Below are positions 14,067 through 27,584 of a stretch of 64,000 nucleotides of DNA, one piece after another. The position numbers and the translations under genes were made by a program. The stretch's first letter is position 1. Each line of letters opens with the position of its first letter. This DNA is from Brugia malayi. Taxonomy: Eukaryota; Nematoda; Chromadorea; Rhabditida; Onchocercidae. The notes under the pieces are model-generated. The model worked only from the letters and a program-made list of their open reading frames with translations. It made no database searches and was not told where the DNA came from. The DNA is taken from NCBI RefSeq assembly GCF_000002995.4, contig NW_025062475.1:12866687-12930686 (forward strand). The letters are read 5' to 3'.

Positions 14067-16350
14067 ATGTCTTATGCATTATTTTTCAACGATAACAGTA
14101 ACGGTAGTCTTCATCACGGTGAAGTTAATACTACTGAGAGACCAATATGTGCTCAGAAGGGTCTTTCATGTCGTAAGTTTTGAATTGTTGTGAATAATTG
14201 AATAGTACATTTATCTTTCGATAAATTCAAAAGTAAAAGTTCTGTGACATCATAATAGTTTTGGAACTTCTTTTAGTAGAATAATTGGTTTTGATTACTG
14301 GTTTGAAAATTTTGCCAATTCTTTGCTCCAACCAAATACCTTCACAGAAAATGGCTTTACACCATTTATTTACAAAGCAAGTGGAACTTGTTAAAGTAAC
14401 GAAACCGTATAATATCAATTAAAATGGTCACGAATTCTCCTTTATTTTTAGTTTAGGCAATATATAGTCAAATTGATAACTTCAACAACTTTTTTGTTTA
14501 AAGGATTACATGATTCTCTTTATTTAGCAGCCTTATACAACACCATGGAACTCGTTTCTTATCTTACAACAGTTGCTGACTTCATAATTATACCACTTTT
14601 GGTTTATTTATCACTTTCGAAAGTGAAGGATGGTATATTCAAGTATTTTACACTTAATTTAATGGCAATTTGCTTCATAATATCTATAGCTGATCTTGCG
14701 GTAGATATCATAAACATTATAAATCTCTTCGTTGACGTAGGCGAAAATAAAAAAAACTTGTTAGTTTTTCTTGTCCTTTAAAAAAATTTATGGTATAAAA
14801 TGCATTAGATTTTTGCAAAAATTTCAAGCATTATTCAAAAATTGTAAAAATCTAAGCGATATAAATTAATGGGATACTTCAAATGGTGCATTATGAGTAG
14901 TTCGGTAAAAAAGAAAATGCCGATAATTATAGATACCGGATTCGACGTTGGGCAAGACGATGTTTAAGTTTTGGAAATATTTGGTTTCATGCCTTAGCTC
15001 TGTATGCAGCTGTTATTTGTTATTTACCTTATGCTAATCCAATTTTCTATACGAAACATTTTGTAAACAAGTGAGTTCATTATCATTTCAATGAAATATA
15101 TAATTGCAAAGTCGATGAATTTCAAATTTTTGAAAAAAAATTTTTTCAGTAGCAACTTTTTAAGGTGATCAATTTAATCAATTTAATCAGGAAATATAAT
15201 CCGTTAACTTTTTTATCAAGAAGTATAATCTGCTAATTAAGCTACATTAATTGCTGACCAAATAATAAACAATCTTTTTAGGAGTCAAAAACTTCATTAT
15301 GTCATTCTTCATATATCGCTATTTTTGTGGAACAGTTGCATAGATTTTATCAGAGAACAATTCGCAATTGTTATGCCATATCATCTAACGCATCTTATAT
15401 TATTCACTGCTTTGTTCACTGTTGCTCTGATGGTTAAATCTTGTAAATTGTCAAAAAAAAAAAAAAAAAAAAAAAGATCAAAAAAGATTGAATTTTAATT
15501 TTGATATTGCCACCAGGTATTAATTCTAGCACTAAACCAATTTATAAAAAAACATTATGAAATTTACAAGATGCAAAAGCAACACAAAAATAAGCGGTTT
15601 TACTACAGATTTCATGCAGTCTTGCCATATTAGCATTTTTCAACATCAATGATTTACATTAAACATTGAAAATTACAAATTAATGTTTAAATTTAAATTT
15701 TTGTTAATATTTAATCTGTTTAAATTTTCACAATACTTTATTACCTTCCTATAGGCATCCATAGGAATATATAAATACAAACCACCCGGAGTTAGTGCTA
15801 CTAGTATTGGAAAATTACGACGAAAACGACTATTTTCATTTGTTATTTATTGCTATGCCACTGAAATTATAGTTTTGCCACGTTTTCGTAAGTTCTATTA
15901 TCGTTCAATCAAATATTGTATCAAAAATTTAATTTAAGATAGCAAATCAGAAAGACTAAAATAATGTGCATAAAATTATTACAGTTTATTCATTAACGTC
16001 AATCATTTGCGATTATATTGGATGCGAACATCAATTACGACAAACTCTTTTCTATACTATTATACGTCGACTGATTCATATTTTTCATGAGGTAATATCT
16101 GTCATTTTGCTCTCTTCTCCTTTACTGTATTTAAATGTATTTAAAAAAAAAATTGTTTCAGTTGAATTCAATTGCCATTGGTCTAAGTACCATTGTTGCG
16201 CTTGAACCTTACCGTCATGCAATTCTTTCAATATTTCGAAAACAAAGATCATCGATTACAAAAGTTCAGCTATTAAATAGAAAAATTGTAGACATCAATA
16301 GTGGTGCAACAATGATCAACAATATTGCAATAACAAAGGTGGAAAACTAG
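14067..16350 (+). CDS. serpentine (7TM) chemoreceptor-like protein, copy 3
   Basis: Exons 14,067-14,172, 14,528-14,759, 14,933-15,070, 15,282-15,432, 15,755-15,887, 15,985-16,091 and 16,162-16,350 encode a complete 351-residue seven-helix receptor. Exon 1 and the preceding ~80 bases are identical to those of copy 1, including the first 35 residues. Exon 2 and exons 5 to 7 are clearly diverged, while most of exon 3, intron 3 and exon 4 are again near-identical to copies 1 and 4. That mosaic points to gene conversion or unequal exchange. Donor sites of exons 5 and 6 are GTAAGT and GTAATA. The C-tail after [13 protein letters not shown] is basic and about 40 residues long. Confidence 0.84.
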
Positions 16351-16734
16351 TTAAACTGTTTTTTGCTTATTATCTCATGCATAAATGAAATCGATGTATT
16401 ATAAAAACCGATGTTTTTTTTTTTTTTTTTTTTGCTGAAGTACGCAAAATGACGAAAAAATAGTTTAAATGAATTTTCTGAAATAAAATTTTAGAAAATT
16501 GAACAAAATACTCCTTAAAACATATCAATTTCGTATTGCGACGTAAAAAAGGCACAATTTTATTCAATAAATTTTCTATCCCAGTCGCTGGTCACATCAG
16601 AACAGTTATACTTTCTTCTATATCTTGTCAAAAAATACATTTTTTAGCAAAAAATGCATTCAATATTTAAGCAAAATAAAATTACAATTCAAAAAGGAAG
16701 CATTACTGAAAAAAAAAAAAACAGTAAGAGTAAA

Positions 16735-18007
16735 AGGAGTAAAAAAAAAAAAGAGTTACGAAAAGAACAAAAAGAAAACAATAGGAGAATTCAATAATAA
16801 TAATAATACGATCTGGTGTTAACTCATAATTTCCTGTTAATGAGGGACAAAAAATTAACGGAATGTTCTTCACAAAATAAACTAAAAATCGACAAAACGT
16901 AAGGAATTACCAGTTCCGGCTAATAGAAGAAACTTAAAGAAATGAAGAAAAACACCTCCACGAAGCCATCATTGTTGGATCAACTTGTTTGTCACATTGG
17001 TTCACTAGCATCTGTGTACCATAAACCACCATCATCTTTCACGAAATATATCAAAGGAAATATGGAAATTAACAAAGTAAACAAAGATGGATAAAGGCCA
17101 ACGCGCATACACATATATTCTTGACAGATGTAAATGACTCCACGTAGTTCTCTGTGATAGAATTAGAATACTGAAATGTTTTCACCTGTGTAAGCTACAA
17201 ATTATTGGAACTCATTTGCTCTGAAACTGATCATTACACGAAACTGGAGCAAAAGTAAGACTCTTTAAGTAGATTGTGTATGAAAATAATGATTTATGGT
17301 ACTGCTAAGAATACAAAACATTCGTTATCTTAATTACTCCTTCAAAGCAAACAAGAAACAATGCAGACATTCTCGTATTTATATTTTCAATCATTTAACT
17401 TTCGCGATTTTCTGCGAAGACTGAACGTTACGAGAAAAAAGTCAAAAAGTGATAACATCTAACATATAAAGTTGCTTTTCAAAAGCAGTAGTTCGTAGTA
17501 ATAGTAGTTGCAGTAATAAACAAATTTGATTTGGACCGTAATATTATATGCATGACACCATGTCACCAACTCATTGATTTTGAGAGTGGAGCTTCCACCG
17601 AATTGATACCAAAAAAAAAAATTACCACTAAGTCAGTGCCATCAAGAAACCATTAGTGATAGAACATTACCTCAGAACAAAGAAGGGACAACGTATCCGA
17701 CACAGGAAAATTCCGCACAACCATTTCGAAGAAGAAATATAAAGAGAGAAGGATGAGAATTATAATTGATAAAGCTTTCACACCGCTTCGCATCATCTCC
17801 AATTCTCACCATATACTTTTGTGAAAAGCCCGATGCTGTCACATAATAAAACATCACCGGTTGACTCCTCCTATATTCTTTACTGTCGCATCAGTTCGTT
17901 CATAGTTTAAAAATGAATGAGAATTATTTCTTACAAAATTGATTGCATAAAAAAGTTTGAGAGCTTAGCAGAGACAGCATAACAGCTAATGTTTCGATTG
18001 TGATATA
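16735..18007 (-). repeat. right arm of the ~1.2 kb inverted repeat
   Basis: This is the reverse complement of 10,267-11,430. It keeps ~90 bases near 16,960-17,050 that are absent from the left arm, and lacks a 14-base insertion seen there at about 11,150, so it is the more complete copy. In it the stretch read leftward from about 17,185 stays open for 38 codons (VKTFQYSNSITENYV...), whereas the left copy hits a stop. This may be a further exon of the gene whose first exon is annotated at 17,671-17,796. Confidence 0.85.
17671..17796 (-). CDS. probable first coding exon of an unidentified signal-anchor protein (right arm)
   Basis: Minus-strand counterpart of 10,477-10,602: 42 codons, starts with ATGATG at 17,796 and ends in GAG with a GTAATG donor. 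Compared with the left copy there is one amino-acid change (Thr to Ile inside the hydrophobic segment) and three silent changes at Leu, Val and Thr codons. That pattern is expected of a translated exon, although four sites are few. The hydrophobic segment with one basic N-terminal flank suggests a signal peptide or type II anchor. Downstream exons could not be joined with confidence and no family is recognised. Confidence 0.42.
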
Positions 18008-18916
18008 AAATTAGAAAGATAAAAGAAATCATTTACATAAAAAAGTTTAGTTTAATTTAGCGAATATTTTTTTTTTTTTCGATCTTATTATTCTTCCAAT
18101 CTTTGAAGTTTACAATTTGTGAAAATAGATGAAAAATTGAAAGAACTGAATCTAGCCATCAAAAATAAATCAAAATCTATTAAATAAAAAGAAGAAACAT
18201 TTTCAGTATAATTTTGACAACTATTTAAATATCAAATATAAGGATAGAAAGTTATTGCTGGTAACCATAATAGACTTTCTTCACTTGAACTAACTCATAG
18301 CGATACAATTAATTAGATAATTTGATTGTTTGCTAAATGTTTGTTGAAATAATTCATTTCATCATGAAATAATTCATGTTCTTACAACAAGAAAAGAATA
18401 TTCCTTACAACAGATTTACCTGATAGTAATTCAATTCACATTATTAAAATTTACCTGATCAGAAATAGAAACATGATTAAATAATTCTTCAAAATGTTTT
18501 ATTCAAAGATGGTTCTCAACAACGTAATTCTTCAAAGAAAGAAAAATTCTTTTTATTCATTCTTTTATAGCATATAATTTGTTGATATGTTCTTCATTTT
18601 AATGATATCATTTCTAATTTTCTTTGAAATACTCTATAGATATCGAGTAATACCATTATAATAATGTGAATTGTGTTACTATTATATGCAAAATTGGTTA
18701 TGAAAGTCTGCCATAAACAATAATTCTTAGCAACATAGCAAATTCGAAAAAAAAAAAAAATGAGTGATGTTGTTTGGTTAAATCTTTGTATATCATATTA
18801 ACGCTGCCAGTTTTACACTTTCAAATTCTTATCTAATTTCTTTTTTACTTATTTCAGAATTACTTTTTAACAAATTTATGACTGAAAGTGTAATAAACTA
18901 TCTAATATTACTATTC
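18008..18916. other. intergenic, nothing recognised
   Basis: A/T-rich stretch between the inverted repeat arm and receptor copy 4; no coding or RNA gene was seen. Confidence 0.5.
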
Positions 18917-18944
18917 TTTTTTTTTTTTTTTTTTTTTTTTTTAG
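18917..18944 (+). promoter_or_regulatory. T26-AG candidate spliced-leader acceptor
   Basis: An uninterrupted run of 26 T ends in AG at 18,943-18,944, and the receptor copy 4 ATG follows after only GCTA. No upstream exon is needed to explain it, so it is most likely a trans-splice acceptor giving a four-base leader. Confidence 0.5.
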
Positions 18945-18948
18945 GCTA

Positions 18949-21201
18949 ATGCCAAATGCACTATTTCTCAAAGATAATATTAATAGTAGCTTTTATCACG
19001 AAGAAATTAATATCACCGAGAAAGCAATATGTGCAGAGAAAGGTTTTTCATGTCGTAAGTTTTTGAAATATAATTTTCTCTTCACATTTTTTCCATTCTC
19101 TGCTTGTAAAATTCTAAAAGACACTGCGAAAGTTCACAGAAATCATAAAATTACTTTAGCTCGTTCAAATTAGCAATTCAAACTGTTCGAACCATTTGAG
19201 CTATTATTATCATGAAGGGAGAAATTAATATAGTAACTTTAATCATATATAATCACTTAAAATAGATTCATTTGGTATTATATTTAAGTAATTGTCGAAA
19301 TTTCAATACTATTATCAAAATTTAAGTAATACATTATCAACATGTCAGTCCCAGTTTCATTTTTTTATTTTTTTATTTTCATTTTAAGAAATATATGTTT
19401 ACATCTATTTAGCAGCTTTATACAGTGCGATGCAACTCGTTTCACACATTACAACAATTGCCGATTTTATAATTATACCACTTTTGGTTTATTTATCAAT
19501 TGCAAAAGTGAAGGATGGCTTATTTAAATATTTTACGCTTAATTTAATGGCAATTTGTTCGTTGATGACCACAGCTGATCTAGTAGCAGATGTAATAGAT
19601 GTTGTAGATATGTTCGTTAAAGTAGACAAAAGTACAAAATATTTGTTAGTTTTATTATCGTTTATTCATTTGAAAAAAAAAAAAAAAAAGTTATTCTAAT
19701 TGGTATAAGATAATATGAGATAAAGTTTAGCAAAATATCCAACTATCACTCTAAATTTTTATAAAATATTAACCTAATAGGTCAGAGAGAAGCTTTGGAA
19801 ATAGTCAGATAATTTTCCAGGATTTTCAAAACGTCCAATAAAAAGAATAGTGTCAATATCTACAGGTATCAAATTCAACACTTTGCACGGCATTTTCTTA
19901 CTTTGGGAAGCATTTGGTTTCATGCCTTAGCTCTGTATGCAGCTGTTATTTGTTATTTACCTTATGCAAATCCAATTTTCTATACGAAACATTTTGTAAA
20001 CAAGTGAGTTCATTATCATTTCAATGAAATATATAATTGCAAAGTCGATGAATTTCAAATTTTTGAAAAAAAATTTTTGCAGTAGCAACTTTTTAAGGCG
20101 ATCAATTTAATCAGGAAATATAATCTGTTAACTTTTTTATCAAGAAATATAATCTGCTAATTAAGCTACATTAATTGCTAATCGAATAATAAGCAATCTT
20201 TGTAGGAGTCAAAAACTTCATTATGTCATTCTTCATATATCGCTATTTTTGTGGAACAGTTGCATATACTTAATTAGAAAACAATTTTCAATTGTTATGC
20301 CATATCACCTAACGCATCTTACATTATTCATCGCTTTGTTCACTGTTGCTGTGATGGTTAAATCTTGTAAATTCTTATCAGAGAACAAAAATAAAGAAAA
20401 AAAAGCTAACAATAAAATTAAATTTTGATTTTAATGCTATCATCGGTGCTAAACCAAACACTAAAATGCAACACATTTTAGCTGAAAGTTTGCATTTTTC
20501 AACCAATTCGAAATTGTCTTTTAAACAATTATTTCTTCAGGCATCTGTTGAAATTTACAAATACAAACCGCCCGGAGTAAGCGCTGTTTGTGTTGGGAAG
20601 TTACGACGAAAACGTTTATTTTCATTTGTTATTTACAGCTACGCCACTGAAATTGTTGTTTTACCACGTTTTTGTGAGCTTTGCTACAGTTTATTCCTAT
20701 TATTGAATAATTTACTACTAAATATATGAATTATTATACTCAATAATGTTTCACACAGAAATTGAAATCAAACTGAGAGAAATTATTATACAAAATAATT
20801 TGCCAAAAATTATTGCAGTTGCCTCATTCGTAATAGTAATTTGCGCTTCTATTCGATGCCAATGTCAAATTAAAGGAACGGTATTCTACAGCGTTATGAG
20901 TACAATGATTCGTATTTTCTACGAGGTAAAATTCATTAGTGAACATACTTTGAGGATATTATATTCCATTGTGTTTTTCAATTCCATTTTATTTCAGTCC
21001 AGTTCAATTGCCATCGGTCTAAGTACCATTGTCGCTCTTGAACCTTATCGCCATGCAATCCTTTCAATATTTCAAAAGCAAAGGTTGTCAATCACAAAAG
21101 TTCAACCACTAAACGCTATTAATGTCGACAATATCAATAACATCGCAATGTTTGTGCATAGCAATATCGCAACGTTAAAAACAAAAAGTGTAAGTGAATA
21201 A
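18949..21201 (+). CDS. serpentine (7TM) chemoreceptor-like protein, copy 4
   Basis: Exons 18,949-19,054, 19,413-19,644, 19,866-20,003, 20,206-20,356, 20,541-20,673, 20,819-20,925 and 20,998-21,201 encode a complete 356-residue protein. The N-terminus (MPNALFLKDNINSSF) differs from copy 1 and has sequons NSS and NIT. From helix 6 to the stop the protein is almost identical to copy 1. Exon 2 uses a TT|GTTAGT donor that is needed for phase; reading on gives a lysine run from an A tract and a stop. Exon 6 starts inside a longer open frame, at the AG before TTGCCTCATTC, which aligns with the other copies. Function is inferred as a membrane receptor of chemosensory type. Confidence 0.84.
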
Positions 21202-23050
21202 GCACAAAGTGAAATATTTAAAATAATATTCTGTTTTTCTTACTTTTAATTTTGAGAGATATAAAGGCTTCAAAATTCTTTTGAACCAGTATTATTTTCA
21301 GTCCAGATTTTCAATCATTTATTTTAGAATATTAACTGATGAAGAACGCTTTATCATGCGACAATTTCAATAATGCTTCAAACATTGTCCACAGAATGCC
21401 AAAAGAGAGCTTTGTCGTCATTCTCTCTTTATATATTCGCTCTCCTTTTTAAAATGATTCTAGAAATTCCCCTTTGTCAGCTTTGTGACCCACTCTTTGT
21501 TTTGAAATGATATTATATCATTGATATCATATCATAATGCGTCTTTTTCCTTCATTGCTTTGGTAAAAGATTATTTGCACATTCTTTTTGATCCAATCTT
21601 TGTATTAAAATATACCGTATTTATGGTTTTGGGTCAAAGTTTGAAGTTATATGAGCATATGGGCCAAGCTAGAACCACTGATTCTGAGCATCCGAGTGAT
21701 TTTCTGTTGTAGTAGTGATATCGTACATCTCGAATGCATCGTTTTCATTACTGGGCCTCAGCTTTAAGGCTTTTCCTATTACATTATGCGTTATGGTCGT
21801 GAGGGAAACAAGCTAAACAAATAAAAAAGCTACAAGTTATGAAGTTTTGCGATTTTTTAAGCGAGAAATTCTAGAAAAACAAGGAATCCAGTAATGTCGT
21901 GAAATTTGTGGTTCAATCTAAATATAATTTGTGCCTTAGAGTCAAATTAGACTTTGTTAGCCTTCCTTGTTTGTTATTGTAGTTAGTATAGACGAATGCG
22001 TTGAGTGAAACATTTGTGATTTTATTTGCTAGCAACACAATATTTAGGTTTTACTGACATTCTAGAATGAGATGAAGAAAATGGATGGATTATTGATGAG
22101 GAATTTAGTGAATTGTGGCTTACTGGTAAAGAAAAACTGATGAAGGAAAAAATTTAAATCCTTATACATGCAACAAGCTCATGATTATTGATAAGGAACT
22201 ATCAGATGATCTTTATATAGTAAGGAATGGGTTTTAATATTGTAGCTTCTCAAAGAATGACTATTAGCTTGGAAAATCTTTACAATATTGCAAGCAAATT
22301 TGATTTGGAACAAAGGAGTTGTTTTTAACATGTTAAACAATGCATATGTCCTTTGTTGTCAGTTGAATATCGTATTGCAATTTGAAACAGTTTTACATTT
22401 CTAATGTTCAATTAAGAAAAATTTTAGTATTATGGATTAATACAATTTTATTTGATATATTTTATAAGTTATCTGAAGGTTTGTGAGATTGTTTCGAGCT
22501 TCACGACAAGTAAAGTTATTAAAGTATTAAAAAAAAGAGTAATTTTAAATGTTCGCATTCTACGGAAACGTTTTGATAATAACAAAAACTCCACAGCTTA
22601 ATGGTTTTTCATATTGAACTTCAAACTTGTCTCAAACTTTCATTGGTGATACTATTAAAAAGCTGCAGAGTAACTCTTCTTTTGTCATCTCAATGCCTTG
22701 ATACTGGCATTTATCATTACTGTACATTGAATCTAAATTTATCACCCCATTCTGATCGATAATAATTTTTATCAGCAAATTATGTAGCCATGTTTATGAT
22801 AAGATCTATGATTAAATTTGTTAAGAAATTTCATCCCACTTCTAGTGTATGTCATCAAGAAAGATTATCATCAAAAAATATCAAATATCAAATTGCCATT
22901 GATAGCGAAATTTCTACCTCATAATCCACTTTGCAACATTCATATAGCAACTAGATCTTTTCAAACATTATGCTAATTACCTTAACGAACTTTTTAATGA
23001 CTTTCATGATATCTTACTGAGTGATAAATAATCCTAATGGCGCACAAGAT
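20537..23050 (+). repeat. segmental duplication unit, copy next to receptor 4
   Basis: Near-identical to 4491-7040, covering the last three exons of the receptor and about 1.85 kb of flank. The relic open stretch near 22,080-22,230 is frameshifted here by two extra A residues compared with the other copy. The identity ends abruptly after ATAAATAATCCTAATG at about 23,040. Confidence 0.85.
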
Positions 23051-24102
23051 AATAACTTTAGTAATGTCTGAATAAGGTGCTATAAAATATATCACTCAGA
23101 TATTATTGCAATTGTCGCTGCAACAATTAGTCTTGTCATTGTCAGTTGTATCATTTCATGTACTATTGACGAAAAAGAATGATGTTTAAATACTTCAAGA
23201 TCGATATCGCTAATTAACTCACCGAAATGATCGAAATAATAGTCATATAATTTAAATTGATTTATGAAAGAGAAAATTTATGATAGTTAAATTTAGAAGA
23301 ATTATCATTTCCAGAGAAATGACGCACTTGTTGTAGAGATTATATCGATTTTGAAGATTTTAGTACAAACAGTAAAGATTAATCAATGTTTTAGGGAAAA
23401 GATTCTTCACCTATTAATGTTGGATTACTGTTCTGTTTTGATTATCTTAAAAAAAAAATGAATCGCACACAAATACTTAACAACTTTCCTCACATGTATA
23501 ATTTTATTTACCGCTCGAACCATACATTCTGTTTCTCGAAGTCTTTATCAGCCATCTGCAGTTAGTAGTAAATATGATGGTTACAAAGAAATGACATTTT
23601 ATATAACTTTATGCTTTATTAGTTCGTTAAATTACTGTTTAAAACTTCATAACATCTTTCGCATAAATGATATGCTTTTTCGAAATCACCGCTTTCTGAA
23701 TAAAAGGGCAAGCCTTATAGAATTGCACAACTACAAGATAACAATAGAACTGATATTACTTGAGCTAACAGTTAAACAAAAAAATTAGGAATTGCTTCCT
23801 AAAGTTGCAAAATTCATTTCAGATACAAAAATATGTATAACTCTTTTTTAACAAAGTAGATGAGAACTTGACAAATGGCAACAAAAAAAAAAGAAAAAAA
23901 TTTTCAAGGCCATTTCCTGCAACCAATATAAGTAGATTAAAACATCTGATTAAATAAAATATAGCCAGTATATCCTAGCTAAAATTCAGAATTTTCCACA
24001 GAATGCGTTACAGCTTGAAATCAAATGCATGCACGATTAGAAGGATAAGTAAATCTCATTCCAATAAGAAATGAAAATATACACAGTCACTGTCAGAAGG
24101 TA
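23051..24102. other. intergenic between receptor cluster and HP1 gene
   Basis: No supported gene. A 65-codon open stretch at 23,591-23,788 has no family features. The last part should hold the 3' UTR of the minus-strand HP1 gene. Confidence 0.5.
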
Positions 24103-25898
<1,796 letters not shown>

Positions 25899-26524
25899 TT
25901 TGTGGTACACCTTTGAAGTTGAATTCAATAAGCGAGGTTTCCAACAGTAGCAGAAATTCTCTCAAACAAGAAAAAAAAAAACATGTAAATAGAAATTATA
26001 GTTAGATATAACTAATTTGCCACCTAGTCAAATATAAATTAAAGTCAATCCAGGAATTTGATTAAGGATGAAGTACAAAATATTCTTCATCGATTATTGA
26101 TACACGTATTTATTCAGCAAAAAAATTAAAATTAGAGAGTTAGCATAAAATAGCAGAAGCATTGATATTATGATTTTATGATAATATAGAACATTCCCTA
26201 TCAAATCAATCAATCTAGAAACTTAGCCAAAGATGCTATATTTTTAATCTTTACATTTTATATTTTTTAGTCTTCACATTTAATATACGTATCATATTTC
26301 TCTTATTATAAGTTAATACACGTAGAGTACTACACGTAAGCATACTATGATATTTCTTTTATTATTTATTGATGCACATAAAATATTATTCCAAAATATG
26401 TATCAGCAATGCTACAATCATTGTAATGTACTCGAAAATGAATAACCAGAAAAGATAAAGTAAGCAATTATAAAAGTTTATACTTTCAAGTATACGACAA
26501 ATGATGTACAGATGACGTATACAC

Positions 26525-26579
26525 GTAAATTTGCGTGAAAGATACATAGACTTAACGCGGAAGTCACACGCAAATTTAC
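26525..26579. repeat. 13-bp inverted repeat in the divergent promoter
   Basis: GTAAATTTGCGTG and its exact complement are separated by 29 bases that include ACGCGG, unusually G+C-rich for this window. It could be a hairpin or a paired protein-binding site. Confidence 0.75.
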
Positions 26580-26766
26580 ATCATTCATGTTGTATTTTGA
26601 AAAACATAATGAAATAACATTATTAGCAGGGAGTGCAATTTAAGAAATTGAATGTTGAGAGAGAATAGAAAATCAAGAGAGAATAAAGATTGATGAAAAA
26701 TGAAATATAATAGTAGATTGAAACAAAGGATGAAAAAAGAAGACTGGCAGTGAATTTGGTGTAAGG

Positions 26767-26795
26767 GTGAGAAAGAGAGAGAGAGAGAGAGAAAG
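26767..26795. repeat. GA-rich microsatellite
   Basis: A purine tract with about nine consecutive GA units. In many animals such tracts in promoters are bound by GAGA-type factors; that is an inference only here. Confidence 0.85.
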
Positions 26796-27584
26796 CTAGT
26801 AAGAGGTAACAGATTCCGAGTGGGTTAAGAGACGTAATGCTATAAGCTTTTGAATTATGGCCATTCTCTCGATTACTTCTTGAGTTAAATGCTAGAAACG
26901 TTATATTTACCTGTCTACGTGTCTAGCGTGTTATCTATTTGTCTGTTCACGTGTGTGGCGTATTGTTCATTACGTTTATTTACCTGTTTCCATATTAACA
27001 TGTCATTCATTTATCTGTTCACATGTTTATTTGATGAATTATTATTTCCATTGTATTATTCCATTTGCAATAGCAAAATAATCAGTTCATTAGATTATGC
27101 TTCCATTATGTTAATTATTTATTAACTCTGAGAAATTGATACTTTAATATCTCATTTCATCAAATCTTTTCTACATATTTTGAATACCATAAGATTATTT
27201 TATTTTAGTCACTATATATGGAAAGATGAAATTATCAAAATACGAAACTATTAGCAGTATATCAGATTTTTATGTGGTTGTAGTTCACAAAGATTTATGC
27301 TGTATATATGAAGTTTACGTAAATAAAAATGAAGTTTGAGGAATGTGGAAGTTACTTCATAAGAAATTATTTTTTTTATTTTTGTATTCTCAGAAGCTAT
27401 ATGTATGAAAATAGAAATTGCCTTTCAAGTGTAAATTACACATGTGAAAAATATAAATCGCTTTATGTCATTCATGAATTATATTTTAGCTATGGTTTTG
27501 TATTTTAGCTATAGTTTTTTAGCTATGCAACGTTTCAAATCATAAAAGTGTGAGGAATTTGTATAACAGTATTTCATATTTTAG

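Larger units (their letters stand above)
25899..27584. promoter_or_regulatory. shared divergent promoter region of HP1 and PRKRIP1
   Basis: The two genes are transcribed away from each other from this 1.7 kb. It contains an inverted repeat (GTAAATTTGCGTG at 26,525-26,537 and its complement at 26,567-26,579), a GA tract at 26,767-26,795, and an imperfect repeat of CTGTTCACGTG-like words at about 26,900-27,030. No TATA or initiator can be assigned. The open frame 26,889-27,125 follows the repeated words and is not considered coding. Confidence 0.5.

Noticed and set aside
23591..23788. 65-residue plus-strand frame downstream of the receptor cluster
   Set aside because: No splice sites, family motifs or duplicate copy; typical of chance frames in this composition.
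26889..27125. 78-residue frame between HP1 and PRKRIP1, Cys- and Leu-rich
   Set aside because: It arises from imperfect CTGTTCACGTG-like repeats; no splice or start context and no family.
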